64,000 bases of DNA, taken from assembly GCF_001635455.1 (NCBI RefSeq), contig NZ_LWEH01000016.1, positions 26,596-90,595 on the forward strand. Reading direction: 5' to 3'. Shown here piece by piece: positions 31,152 to 40,468 of this stretch; the first letter of the stretch is position 1; each line of letters begins with the position of its first letter. Under the pieces are notes generated by a model. It searched no databases. It saw nothing but the letters and a program-made list of their open reading frames with translations, and was not told where the DNA came from. The position numbers and the translations under genes were made by a program. Source of the stretch: Vibrio sp. HI00D65. GTDB lineage: Bacteria > Pseudomonadota > Gammaproteobacteria > Enterobacterales > Vibrionaceae.

Positions 31152-31185
31152 AACAGCCAAGTAAGTGCCTACTTACTTGGCTGTT
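31152..31185. terminator. Perfect 15-bp hairpin between zrgA and the ABC ATPase gene
   Basis: Arms 31152-31166 and 31171-31185 pair perfectly around loop GCCT. There is no T-run after it, so it is not a classical terminator; it may be a transcript 3' end/stabiliser that sets more zrgA than transporter mRNA (inference). Confidence 0.6.
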
Positions 31186-31261
31186 CAAATCGGTGTACTA
31201 TGGGAATTTATGTCACTAACTGCTGTCCAGTAGATACACCGCTTTTATTATTGGAGCTAGC

Positions 31262-31978
31262 ATGTCTTTTGACAGTTCATCACTTGTGGTCAAACTCGAA
31301 AATATCAGCTTTCGTTGGAAACCAGAATTACCCCCAACTCTAGAGATCCCTTCTCTGCATATCCAAGCCCAAGAGCACCTATTCATAAAAGGGCCAAGTG
31401 GCTGTGGCAAGTCAACACTGTTAGGGTTATTGACTGGCATAAACCAGGCTGAGCAAGGCGAAGTCTCTATTCTAGGTCAAGATTTGACTCAGCTAACACC
31501 TCGCCAAAGAGACACCTTTAGAGCCGATCATATTGGTTATATTTTCCAACAATTTAACCTTCTTCCATATTTATCAGTGATCGATAATGTCACGCTTCCT
31601 TGCCAATTCTCAAAAACACGTAAGCAACAAGTCACTGATAGCAAAAACAGTTTGCAAGAAACAGCCCAAGAACTGCTGCTCCGATTGAAGCTCCCTCAAG
31701 CTTTAATGAATAAGCCAGTGACTGAACTTAGTATTGGCCAGCAACAGCGTGTTGCCGCTGCCCGTGCTCTTATAGGGCAACCTAAAATCATCATTGCAGA
31801 TGAACCTACCTCTGCACTCGATCATGACAACCGAGAAGCTTTTATCGAGCTATTGCTAGAGCAAGCCAATCAAGCAGGCTCAACCCTTATCTTTGTCAGT
31901 CATGATCCAACATTAGAAAAACTGTTCACTCGAACCATAGATCTAAAAACCGTTAACCAAGCTAAGGTTGCCGTATGA
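31262..31978 (+). CDS. ABC ATPase of the zinc-linked cluster (MacB/LolD type)
   Basis: A 238-residue ABC ATPase: Walker A GPSGCGKST (G44-T52), YIFQQFNLLPYLSV Q-loop typical of MacB/LolD ATPases, signature LSIGQQQRVAAARAL, Walker B IIIADEPTSALD. It pairs with the FtsX-fold permease gene that overlaps its 3' end by four bases. In V. cholerae the zrg cluster encodes such a pair; I do not assign the letter. Substrate is not visible from sequence; zinc-linked role comes from context. Confidence 0.88.
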   Translation: MSFDSSSLVVKLENISFRWKPELPPTLEIPSLHIQAQEHLFIKGPSGCGKSTLLGLLTGINQAEQGEVSILGQDLTQLTPRQRDTFRADHIGYIFQQFNLLPYLSVIDNVTLPCQFSKTRKQQVTDSKNSLQETAQELLLRLKLPQALMNKPVTELSIGQQQRVAAARALIGQPKIIIADEPTSALDHDNREAFIELLLEQANQAGSTLIFVSHDPTLEKLFTRTIDLKTVNQAKVAV

Positions 31979-33234
31979 AAGTAATTACTCACTTAGCCCT
32001 AAAAAGCGTACTCAATCGTAAGGCCACGGCTATTCTCACCATTCTGACTGTGGCAGTCTCGGTCATTCTATTGCTCGGCGTAGAACGTGTTAGAACCGAA
32101 GCCAAGAGCAGCTTTGCTAATACTATTTCAGGAACTGACCTTATCGTTGGCGGCCGCTCAGGTCAGGTAAACCTTCTGCTCTACTCTGTATTTAGAATCG
32201 GTAATGCGACCAACAATATCGACTGGAAAAGCTATCAAGAATTTAGCCAGCACAAAGCCGTAAAGTGGGCGATCCCTATTTCATTGGGTGATTCTCATAA
32301 AGGTTTCCGTGTGATGGGTACTAACCATAGCTACTTTGAAAACTACCGCTATGGAAGTAAGCAACCACTTACTTTCCAGCAAGGTAAAGAGTTTAATGAG
32401 CTATTTGATGTAGTGATTGGTACCGATGTCGCGAAAAAGTTAGATTACAAGATTGGCGATCAAATCATTCTTGCACACGGTATCAGTGATGTTGCGTTCA
32501 GCCGACACGATAACCTACCCTTCAAGATTGTCGGGATACTCGCACCAACAGGAACGCCAGTCGACAAAACCGTGCATGTATCGTTAGAAGCGATCGAAGC
32601 GATTCACGTTGGTTGGGAGTCGGGTGCCAACCTAGGGCATACCCCTGATGCCGAAACCTTGAAAACCTATGATTTCGAACCTCAGCAAATCACAGCAATG
32701 ATGCTTGGACTGAAATCGAAGATTCAAACCTTCGCCCTGCAAAGAGAAATCAATAACTACCGCCAAGAGCCGTTGAGCGCAATCATGCCAGGTATTGCTC
32801 TGCATGAATTATGGGGCATGATGTCTGTAGCAGAGCAAGCGCTGTTAATTGTATCAGGGTTTGTTGTTGTGGCCGGTTTACTGGGGATGCTAAGCAGCCT
32901 ACTGACTAGCTTGCAAGAGAGGCGTCGTGAGATGGCGATTCTGCGTGCGATGGGCGCAAGGCCTCGTCATGTATTTGGTCTATTGATTAGTGAGGCCAGT
33001 GCCCTGACCTTCTTAGGCATAACATTGGGCGTTGCAGTTTTGTTTGCTCTGATCGCAGTAGTTGCTCCTATTGTGCAACAAAGTTATGGTATCAACATAT
33101 CGATATCCGCAATCACACCGCATGAGTGGAAACTGCTTATGTTGGTACAAGTTGCCGGAATCATTATCGGCTTTATTCCCGCTTTCAGGGCTTACCGTCA
33201 GTCATTGTCTGATGGCATGACAATTCGAATCTAA
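31975..33234 (+). CDS. FtsX/MacB-type ABC permease of the zinc-linked cluster
   Basis: A 419-residue protein with the MacB topology: helix 1 (about 17-37, ATAILTILTVAVSVILLLGVE), a large periplasmic MacB_PCD-like domain (about 40-285), then three C-terminal FtsX helices (about 293-315, 345-370, 385-405) with LQERRREMAILRAMGARP, the signature of mechanotransmission ABC permeases. Such permeases do not form an import channel; they move periplasmic or membrane substrates or change an outer partner. Overlaps the ATPase gene by four bases. Confidence 0.88.
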   Translation: MKVITHLALKSVLNRKATAILTILTVAVSVILLLGVERVRTEAKSSFANTISGTDLIVGGRSGQVNLLLYSVFRIGNATNNIDWKSYQEFSQHKAVKWAIPISLGDSHKGFRVMGTNHSYFENYRYGSKQPLTFQQGKEFNELFDVVIGTDVAKKLDYKIGDQIILAHGISDVAFSRHDNLPFKIVGILAPTGTPVDKTVHVSLEAIEAIHVGWESGANLGHTPDAETLKTYDFEPQQITAMMLGLKSKIQTFALQREINNYRQEPLSAIMPGIALHELWGMMSVAEQALLIVSGFVVVAGLLGMLSSLLTSLQERRREMAILRAMGARPRHVFGLLISEASALTFLGITLGVAVLFALIAVVAPIVQQSYGINISISAITPHEWKLLMLVQVAGIIIGFIPAFRAYRQSLSDGMTIRI

Positions 33235-33247
33235 ATAGGAAACTACG

Positions 33248-33763
33248 ATGCAACGCAAATTCCTACTGATACTTGGGCTACTTATGTTCCCATTTATGAG
33301 TACAGCTCACGCTGAAACGCCTCAGCATGAGGAATCAGTATTAACACTCGAATGGATTGATTTAATTCCAGAATCAGAGCGTGCTCAACTTGATTCGTTT
33401 GGAATGCCAATGGTTGACCATAACAGCACTGAGAAACCTCAGCAGTCGACTCTAGGCGCAGTTCGCCCCGAGCTAAACGGCAGTAAGGTTAAGATTCCAG
33501 GCTTTGTGATTCCATTGGAAGGCGATGAGAATATGATCACTGAGTTTCTGTTAGTGCCGTACTTTGGTGCATGTATCCACGTGCCACCACCGCCACCGAA
33601 CCAAATCATCTACGTTAAGTTCCCCAAGGGAGCACCAATCCAGCAATTATGGGATGTTATCTATTTGGTGGGTACGCTGAAGACAGAATCGATAAGTCAC
33701 GATTTAGCTCAAACAGGCTATCTGATTGAAGGTACTGCGATTGAAGAATATGACGATATGTAG
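33248..33763 (+). CDS. DUF3299 periplasmic protein, last gene of the zinc-linked cluster
   Basis: A 171-residue secreted protein: signal peptide (about 1-22, ending STAHA), then a compact domain with VKIPGFVIPLEGDE, FLLVPYFGACIHVPPPPPNQI and a conserved Cys/His pair (GACIHVPPPP) that is a plausible metal site. Family DUF3299 is often beside FtsX-type ABC genes and ZrgA-like proteins. Thirteen bases after the permease gene. A short inverted repeat (33776-33791) follows without a T-run. Confidence 0.8.
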   Translation: MQRKFLLILGLLMFPFMSTAHAETPQHEESVLTLEWIDLIPESERAQLDSFGMPMVDHNSTEKPQQSTLGAVRPELNGSKVKIPGFVIPLEGDENMITEFLLVPYFGACIHVPPPPPNQIIYVKFPKGAPIQQLWDVIYLVGTLKTESISHDLAQTGYLIEGTAIEEYDDM

Positions 33764-33853
33764 TCGTTTGGAGGGTGGCTCAGCAATGAGCCGCCGTCAC
33801 TGAATAAGCAAGATAATTCAGTAACAGTTTAATAACGATATTGTTCATCTTAA

Positions 33854-33958
33854 TTACGCAATGTAATTAGATAAATAAACTAGTACACCCACATAAGTCG
33901 CGAGTAATAAACCTATACCAAGCTGCTTTTTCAGCTTGTTATCATTGACTTGATTCAT
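33854..33958 (-). CDS. 34-residue single-helix membrane protein, Fur-box associated
   Basis: Reads MNQVNDNKLKKQLGIG then LLLATYVGVLVYLSNYIA: a charged Lys-rich head and one hydrophobic helix (about residues 13-34). ATG 33956-33958 is preceded by AAGGGGGAG (AAGG at a seven-base spacing). About 37 bases upstream of the start is a GATAATGATAAT Fur-like box. I do not recognise a family. It is alone on the minus strand between the zinc cluster and the next plus-strand gene. Support: good ribosome site, membrane character, regulatory box. Confidence 0.62.
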   Translation of the reverse strand: MNQVNDNKLKKQLGIGLLLATYVGVLVYLSNYIA

Positions 33959-33992
33959 AACTCCCCCTTGATAATTACAACAAATTTAACAT

Positions 33993-34011
33993 TTTATTAT
34001 CATTATCAAAA
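33993..34011 (-). promoter_or_regulatory. Fur-like box upstream of the 34-residue membrane protein
   Basis: On the minus strand TTTTGATAATGATAATAAAAT contains TGATAATG ATAATAA, 12 of 14 matches to the 7-1-7 Fur motif (TGATAAT-N-ATTATCA). The gap is very AT-rich, so chance similarity is possible. If functional it would repress the small gene under iron sufficiency. Confidence 0.6.
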
Positions 34012-34188
34012 GTAAAATTTTGTTGAAGTCTTCAACTCTGTACGCAAAATCTAGCCACCAATCAGATAAAGAGTTACATTTTAAGCAGTTATACCAATCA
34101 CAGTAAGTAATCGAATAGCGTTCTAACAAGCTAGGGCGAGCAATTAATAACTACGATTGGTGTTGATTCGTCTCCTAACGGTACTCTT

Positions 34189-35097
34189 ATGTCAGAAACC
34201 AAACAGCCAGTGATCATTGAGCATGCTAGCGATACACAGCATAAGCATGAGAAAAAGCCTCATATTGCCGACAGTGCTAGTCGAATGCTGCACATTGCCC
34301 AAAGCTTCGGCTTAGACTCCTTAATTAGCCACAGTGAAAAAGCGAGCGATAAAGCCGCCAGCACCCTGATTGAGCGAGCGCTATTACGAGAGAAAAAACG
34401 TAAGGAGCTGCGCCAGAAGAACTTAGAGCAGATCCTGAAACTAGCTCACTCATCTTGTAAAGATGAAGCCGCAGGCGACCCTGATCAGGACTGGTTATAT
34501 CGCTTTTTCGACATGGCACAAGAGATCCACAATACCTCGATGCAAAGGCTTTGGGCTCAGGTACTGAAAAGAGAAGTCACCAACCCAGGTTCTACGTCGA
34601 TGAAGGCACTGCAAATCCTAAAAGACATGACGCCAAAGGAAGCACTGACCTTACAAAGAGCCGCTTCACTGGGTTGTAGCTTTGGTAGCGACAACAGTAA
34701 AAAGCTATTGCTTGGCTTTAAGTCTCACGCAGGGCTGTTTAGTTTTGGTAAAAGAGATACCACCAACACCATTAACCTTGGTGGGCATAACCTTCCCTAC
34801 TCTAGCCTTCTCCACCTGATTGAACTTGGCATCATTCTAGGCACGGAGTTAGAGTCTGGAGAAATCGACTTCGACCCAGCATTACATCTAACGTACCAAG
34901 GGAAAAGTATGTCATTAGCGCCGCTATCAAAAGGCGTTAAGTTGGTGTACTACCGATTTAGCCCTACAGGCAATGAACTGTGTGCGCTACTAGGCAATAA
35001 ACCTAACATGCCTTATTACGACCAATTGATTGCCCTATTGAGCCAGAAATTCACGGTACAAACCGAAGTGAAAAGCAGTGTGAACTACACCGTCTAA
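34189..35097 (+). CDS. Conserved hypothetical protein (TIGR03899/DUF2806-like)
   Basis: A 302-residue soluble protein without signal peptide or membrane helix. His/Lys-rich N-terminus, helical basic stretch (about 60-85, LLREKKRKELRQKNLEQIL), then a domain starting DPDQDWLYRFFDMAQEIHNTSMQRLWAQVL (shown here in part), which I associate with the Vibrio/Shewanella TIGR03899 family and DUF2806. That family is uncharacterised. Monocistronic; 425 bases of mostly non-coding DNA precede it. Confidence 0.72.
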   Translation: MSETKQPVIIEHASDTQHKHEKKPHIADSASRMLHIAQSFGLDSLISHSEKASDKAASTLIERALLREKKRKELRQKNLEQILKLAHSSCKDEAAGDPDQDWLYRFFDMAQEIHNTSMQRLWAQVLKREVTNPGSTSMKALQILKDMTPKEALTLQRAASLGCSFGSDNSKKLLLGFKSHAGLFSFGKRDTTNTINLGGHNLPYSSLLHLIELGIILGTELESGEIDFDPALHLTYQGKSMSLAPLSKGVKLVYYRFSPTGNELCALLGNKPNMPYYDQLIALLSQKFTVQTEVKSSVNYTV

Positions 35098-35228
35098 AGG
35101 TTGGACATTGCAAAATCGAAAAGCATTGAGAAGAATGAAGATAATCTAGAGGATAGGTTTCTTGTCTCGGTAGAGTAAGGCTACACTGCTTATAGCGGAC
35201 ATGCGCAACCTTAGTCATACCAGCGGTC

Positions 35229-35849
35229 TCAATTAGCTAAAATCTTACGCTTCTCTAACGCATCAATGCACAGCTCGAGCAATTCATCGATCGCCCTCTC
35301 TCCTGCAGGTAGATCGATCTCCGGGTTCTGTGGCGCTTCGTAAGTCGAGCTAATTCCGGTGAAATTGGGAATCTCTCCCGCACGTGCTTTCTTATACAAA
35401 CCTTTAGGATCACGCTGTTCGCAAACCTCTAATGGCGTATTCACGAACACTTCAAGAAACTCTCCTTCAGGCAGTAAGTCGCGTACTAGTTGTCTTTCCG
35501 CTTGATGAGGAGAGATAAACGCAGACAATACAATCAAACCAGCATCGGCCATCAATTTAGCTAACTCACCGATACGACGAATATTCTCTCGGCGATCTTG
35601 CTCAGAAAAGCCAAGGTCACTACACAAACCATGACGAACATTATCTCCATCCAGCAAATAAGTATGGTAGCCCAGTTGCGCCAAACGATTCTCTAGCGCA
35701 CCTGCCAGTGTCGATTTGCCAGAACCAGACAGCCCAGTGAACCAGAGCACGGCAGGCTTTTGTGATTTCAGATCCGCGCGGAATGCTTTATCAATCGAGT
35801 GTTGATGCCACACAACATTCTCATCTTTGTGTTTGAGTACTGCGGTCAT
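35229..35849 (-). CDS. cysC: CysC, adenylylsulfate (APS) kinase
   Basis: A 206-residue kinase: P-loop [33 protein letters not shown], and [31 protein letters not shown] motif region. It phosphorylates APS to PAPS in assimilatory sulfate reduction. Last gene of cysD-cysN-permease-cysC, 24 bases after the permease gene. Confidence 0.95.
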   Translation of the reverse strand: MTAVLKHKDENVVWHQHSIDKAFRADLKSQKPAVLWFTGLSGSGKSTLAGALENRLAQLGYHTYLLDGDNVRHGLCSDLGFSEQDRRENIRRIGELAKLMADAGLIVLSAFISPHQAERQLVRDLLPEGEFLEVFVNTPLEVCEQRDPKGLYKKARAGEIPNFTGISSTYEAPQNPEIDLPAGERAIDELLELCIDALEKRKILAN

Positions 35850-35873
35850 AAATAGTCCTTTAAATAAACAGCA

Positions 35874-37598
35874 TTAAAATGGGAAAAAGTAAGGAATTAG
35901 GGTCAGTACCAAGCCCGAATAAACAATCGAGATTGGGATACCGATACGCAGATAATCTGTAAGGTGATAATTACCCACGCTATAAACAAGTAAGTTAGTC
36001 TGGTAGCCGTATGGCGAAATGAAGCTCGCACTCGCACCAAACAATACCGCCATGATGAATGGCATTGGGTCAACCCCATAGCCTACCGCCATGCTGTAGC
36101 CGATCGGGAACGAGAGTGCCGCAGCGGCGTTATTGGTGACTAACTCTGTCAGAATCAGAGTCATCAGATAAGTCGCGACCAAGGCACCAAATACGCCCCA
36201 GCCATTAAATGCCTCAATGAACATCTGCCCCATACGTTCCGACAAACCCGATGAAATCATCAGCTGAGCAATAGAGAGCGCAGAGCCCACAATCACGACA
36301 ATATCAACAGGAAAGCGGCGGCGAAGCTCACTCAGCTGCACGATACCAAATGCCACCAGCAATAATAAAAACCCAGCTAAGCCTTTAATTATTGGCACCA
36401 TATCAAGCAGTGCTAAACCAATCACACTAGTGAAACCAAGTAGTACAAGCACCGATTTATCTGCATCAAGCTTGGCACTTGAATCCAAATCATTCATCAA
36501 CACAAACTCTTTGTTGTGTTGTTGTCGCTGCTCTTCAAAGCGTTTGCCAGGCACCAGAATCAAGGTATCACCTGCCGTCAGCGTTATGTTGCCCAAGCCA
36601 CCTTCGAGGCGTTCATGACCGCGACGAATCGCCACCACCACAGCATCAAAGCGGTCTCGGAACTGGCTGGTTTTCAGTGTTTTATTACAGAAGCTTGCCG
36701 ATGAGCTCACCACTACTTCAACGAAGCTCTGACCGTTGAGGTGATGTTGACCAAACAGAGTTAGCCCTTGGATTTCTTGCAGCGTCGCAACACTCTCCAC
36801 ATCACCACAAAACAGCAGTCGATCACGAGCCTGCAATACAAAATCAGGGTCAATTGAGGCTGTGGTTTTACCGTCACGAATCACTTCCGCTAAGAACAAC
36901 TTTCGCAGTGATCTTAGGTTATTCTCACTCACACTGCGACCAACCAACGGAGAGCCTGGTTCAACTCTTGCTTCTAAAAAGTAAGGCAGATCATCTTGCG
37001 ATCCATCATCGTAGCTTGGTAGGAAATAACTCAGAGGAATAAGGATCAACACCCCACCCGCTAATACCGCTAAACCGATCAAAGTTGGCGTAAAAAAGTT
37101 TAGACTCGGCAATCCTGCATCTTCAACAAAACTATTAATGATCAAATTGGTTGAGGTGCCGATCAATGTCAGTGTTCCACCAAGAATAGCAGTATATGAC
37201 AATGGAATAAGGAGTTTGGACGGCGCGTATTGTTGATTACGTTTGATCGCACCGATCAAAGAAACCACCACTGCCGTATTGTTGGTAAAAGAAGAAAGCA
37301 AGGCTGTGGAAATACCCAACTTTGCCACCACTGTGCCCAACCGACCTTCAGAAATATTGCGGCTAACCCAGCTGATTAAGCGAGTTTTTTCTAACGCACT
37401 TGATGCCAAAATCAGGAGAATTAGAGTCAGTAGTGAGGAGTTAGTGAAATTGTTGGCTATGCTCGATAGGTCGATCATCCCGCCCATAAAAGCAATGAAC
37501 GCCGCGCAAGCAAAGATAAAGCTTGGCTTAATACGGGTGACTAGCAGGCAAGTAATAATGCCAAGCAAAATCGCTAATACAAATCCTTGTTGCCACAT
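35874..37598 (-). CDS. SLC13-family permease with two TrkA-C domains (probable sulfate transporter)
   Basis: A 574-residue polytopic protein of the DASS/SLC13 family: two membrane halves (about 1-195 and 385-574) with the SNT-type motifs SFTNNTAVVVSLIGA and ELVTNNAAAALSFPIG, separated by two RCK/TrkA-C domains (about 205-290, 295-375). Placement between cysN and cysC argues for sulfate (or sulfite/thiosulfate) uptake feeding the activation enzymes. It is the only non-enzyme in the operon. Confidence 0.88.
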   Translation of the reverse strand: MWQQGFVLAILLGIITCLLVTRIKPSFIFACAAFIAFMGGMIDLSSIANNFTNSSLLTLILLILASSALEKTRLISWVSRNISEGRLGTVVAKLGISTALLSSFTNNTAVVVSLIGAIKRNQQYAPSKLLIPLSYTAILGGTLTLIGTSTNLIINSFVEDAGLPSLNFFTPTLIGLAVLAGGVLILIPLSYFLPSYDDGSQDDLPYFLEARVEPGSPLVGRSVSENNLRSLRKLFLAEVIRDGKTTASIDPDFVLQARDRLLFCGDVESVATLQEIQGLTLFGQHHLNGQSFVEVVVSSSASFCNKTLKTSQFRDRFDAVVVAIRRGHERLEGGLGNITLTAGDTLILVPGKRFEEQRQQHNKEFVLMNDLDSSAKLDADKSVLVLLGFTSVIGLALLDMVPIIKGLAGFLLLLVAFGIVQLSELRRRFPVDIVVIVGSALSIAQLMISSGLSERMGQMFIEAFNGWGVFGALVATYLMTLILTELVTNNAAAALSFPIGYSMAVGYGVDPMPFIMAVLFGASASFISPYGYQTNLLVYSVGNYHLTDYLRIGIPISIVYSGLVLTLIPYFFPF

Positions 37599-37663
37599 AT
37601 ACCCGTCCTTTGTGGCGGAAACGATCGGTTTCCGCCTGATTTAATAAGCAGCTACTTAGCCGT

Positions 37664-39094
37664 TTATGACTTCAGTAGTTGGCTTAAATCTTTGGAATCC
37701 CAATGAGGGAAGTGCTTGCGAACCAATGCATTAAACTCAAGCTCAAATGCAGAGAAGTTACCGACTTGCTGTTCAACAGAGTTCAAACGGTCTCGAATCA
37801 AACCCGCTCCAACTGTCACGTTGGTTAGACGGTCAATAACGATGAAGCCACCGGTATCGGCACTTTCACGGTATTTATCCAACGCGACCGTCTCGTTCAG
37901 TGACCACTCACATAAGCCAATACCATTGAGTGGTAACTCTTCAACCTCATGCGTCGACAGGTTGTTGATGTCGTATTGATGGCGGACGGCTTCCACCTGA
38001 CCTACCGTTTTCTTACCTGCGATCTTGATGTCGTAAGCTTTACCCGGTTGCAGTGGTTGCTCTGTCATCCACACAATATCTGCCAATACGTGGTTGGTAG
38101 ATTCAATCTGCGTGTTTTCTAGCACAATCAAATCACCACGACTGATATCGATTTCATCTTCAAGAGTCAGTGTTACCGCCAAGCCTGCTTGCGCTGACTC
38201 CAAATCTCCATCAAAGGTTACGATGCGAGCGACTTTAGAAGTTTTGCCCGATGGCAAAGCCTTGATTTCATCACCGACGCTAACACGACCAGAAGCCACT
38301 GTGCCGGCAAAGCCGCGGAAGTCTAAGTTAGGACGATTCACATACTGCACTGGGAAACGGAATTCACCAGCCGAGCGTTTTTGGTCGATATCAACTTTCT
38401 CTAACACTTCGAGTAGAGATGGGCCTTCAAACCATGCTAGCTCTTTACTAGGTGCAGCAACGTTGATGCCTTCTAGCGCCGAAACCGGCAAGATCTGAAT
38501 GTTAGTTTCGCCTTCTAGATTTTCTGCAAACTCTAGATATTCATCGCGAATATCTTCAAAACGATCTTGTGAATAATCCACAAGATCCATCTTGTTCACT
38601 GCAACGATGAAATGCTTCAAACCAAGCAAGTTAGAAATAAACGAGTGACGACGCGTTTGATCCAGAACGCCCTTACGAGCATCAATCAAGATCACCGCCA
38701 GATCACAAGTTGAAGCGCCTGTAGCCATATTGCGCGTGTACTGCTCATGCCCTGGGGTATCAGCAATAATGAATTTACGTTTTTGTGTCGAGAAGTAGCG
38801 GTAAGCAACATCGATGGTGATGCCTTGTTCACGCTCAGCCTGCAGGCCATCAACAAGCAGTGCTAAATCAGGCTTCTCACCTGTGGTACCCACTCGTTGG
38901 CTATCCGAGTGAACTGCAGCTAGCTGATCTTCATAAATCTGTTTTGTATCATGGAGTAAGCGACCGATTAATGTACTTTTACCGTCATCTACCGAGCCAC
39001 AAGTTAAGAATCTAAGCATAGATTTATGCTGATGCTGACTCAGATAACCTTCAATCCCTAGTTCAGCCAATTCGGCTTCTACTGCACTATTCAT
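37664..39094 (-). CDS. cysN: CysN, sulfate adenylyltransferase GTPase subunit
   Basis: A 476-residue EF-Tu-like GTPase: G1 GSVDDGKST (G33-S40), [12 protein letters not shown] (G3), NKMDLV (G4), then two beta-barrel domains. With CysD it makes APS, GTP hydrolysis driving the unfavourable reaction. It is the CysN-only form, not a CysNC fusion, consistent with a separate cysC downstream. 17 bases after cysD. Confidence 0.96.
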   Translation of the reverse strand: MNSAVEAELAELGIEGYLSQHQHKSMLRFLTCGSVDDGKSTLIGRLLHDTKQIYEDQLAAVHSDSQRVGTTGEKPDLALLVDGLQAEREQGITIDVAYRYFSTQKRKFIIADTPGHEQYTRNMATGASTCDLAVILIDARKGVLDQTRRHSFISNLLGLKHFIVAVNKMDLVDYSQDRFEDIRDEYLEFAENLEGETNIQILPVSALEGINVAAPSKELAWFEGPSLLEVLEKVDIDQKRSAGEFRFPVQYVNRPNLDFRGFAGTVASGRVSVGDEIKALPSGKTSKVARIVTFDGDLESAQAGLAVTLTLEDEIDISRGDLIVLENTQIESTNHVLADIVWMTEQPLQPGKAYDIKIAGKKTVGQVEAVRHQYDINNLSTHEVEELPLNGIGLCEWSLNETVALDKYRESADTGGFIVIDRLTNVTVGAGLIRDRLNSVEQQVGNFSAFELEFNALVRKHFPHWDSKDLSQLLKS

Positions 39095-39111
39095 TTTCTT
39101 TCCTTAGATTC

Positions 39112-40020
39112 TTAGAAATAACCTTGGCGCTTTTTCAGCTCCATTGAGCCAGACTGATCATGGTCAATCGCTCGGCCTTGACGCTCACTGGACGTCGCCA
39201 CCAGCATCTCTTCAATAATGCCTGTTAGCGTATTCGCCTCAGATTCAACCGCTCCGGTTAGTGGGTAACAGCCTAAAGTACGAAAACGAACGCTTTTCTC
39301 TTCAATCACTTCACCTTCTTGCAACACCATACGGTCATCATCAACCATAATCAGCATGCCATCACGCTCAACCACCGGACGCTTATCTGAAAGGTAAAGT
39401 GGAACAATATCGATGCTCTCTAGATAGATGTATTGCCAGATATCTAGCTCAGTCCAGTTTGATAGAGGGAATACACGGATGCTTTCGCCCTTGTTAACCT
39501 GACCGTTATAAGTGTGCCAAAGCTCTGGACGCTGGTTCTTTGGATCCCACGTGTGGTTCTTATCTCGGAAAGAGTAAACACGCTCTTTCGCTCGAGATTT
39601 CTCTTCGTCGCGACGCGCACCACCAAAGGCAGCATCGAACCCATACTTGTTTAACGCCTGCTTAAGGCCCTGAGTTTTCATGATGTCGGTATGCTTAGAA
39701 GAGCCGTGCACAAATGGGCTACACCCCATTGCGAGACCTTCGGGGTTCTTATGTACCAAAAGGTCAAAACCGTACTTTTTGGCTGTGCGGTCACGGAACT
39801 CAATCATCTCGCGAAATTTCCAGTCCGTATCAACGTGTAACAAAGGGAATGGAATCTTGCCTGGGTAAAACGCTTTGCGAGCTAAATGAAGCATCACAGA
39901 AGAATCTTTACCGATGGAGTACATCATTACTGGGTTATCAAACTCAGCCGCCACTTCACGGATAATATGAATACTTTCCGCTTCTAGCTGTTTTAGATGG
40001 GTTAAGCGTTCTTGGTCCAT
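39112..40020 (-). CDS. cysD: CysD, sulfate adenylyltransferase catalytic subunit
   Basis: A 302-residue PP-loop enzyme: [18 protein letters not shown] (PP motif), [29 protein letters not shown], and [16 protein letters not shown]. It forms APS from ATP and sulfate. First gene of the minus-strand sulfate operon; its promoter should lie in 40021-40280. Confidence 0.96.
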   Translation of the reverse strand: MDQERLTHLKQLEAESIHIIREVAAEFDNPVMMYSIGKDSSVMLHLARKAFYPGKIPFPLLHVDTDWKFREMIEFRDRTAKKYGFDLLVHKNPEGLAMGCSPFVHGSSKHTDIMKTQGLKQALNKYGFDAAFGGARRDEEKSRAKERVYSFRDKNHTWDPKNQRPELWHTYNGQVNKGESIRVFPLSNWTELDIWQYIYLESIDIVPLYLSDKRPVVERDGMLIMVDDDRMVLQEGEVIEEKSVRFRTLGCYPLTGAVESEANTLTGIIEEMLVATSSERQGRAIDHDQSGSMELKKRQGYF

Positions 40021-40468
40021 TTCAGTGCTTCCTTTAAGGCTCGCGTTACGAGCAATTCATTACTTGGTCTCACCAAGCAAGGGATTTAACTCATCCACTT
40101 AGTGAATGGGAGTATTGGCACTAGAAGAAAACATAAGCTTCGATTGAGCTGTCCTTGCTATTCATCTGCCTGATACGTCCTTGATATAGGCATTATGACG
40201 AGCAGCTCATATTGCTGGAAATTCTAAAATTTCATTTTTTATTCGAAAAGCTGATAAGGCGTGCAATAAATAGATAAGCAAGTGAAATGAATGGACTAAT
40301 CTTATCGATATCATTTGTGCATGGATTGAGTAGCTTTGGGAGGCGTCTTGCAGAACACCATAAAGTAATCGATCTAAGTCACGAATTCACATTCGTTGTA
40401 ATCATTGTTTCACTCCATTTTGTTACATTACGCAACAAATTTTCTTCTATCCACTTTGGAGCTACAAA
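40021..40468. other. Intergenic region between divergent cysD and cpdB
   Basis: 448 bases without a credible gene. AT-rich. A 61-codon open frame starting 40287 has no ribosome site and no recognisable product. Near cpdB there is a weak inverted repeat TTTGTT-N9-AACAAA (40419-40439) and a TTGGAG ribosome site just before the ATG. CysB control of cysD is expected from the family, but I cannot place the site. Confidence 0.6.
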
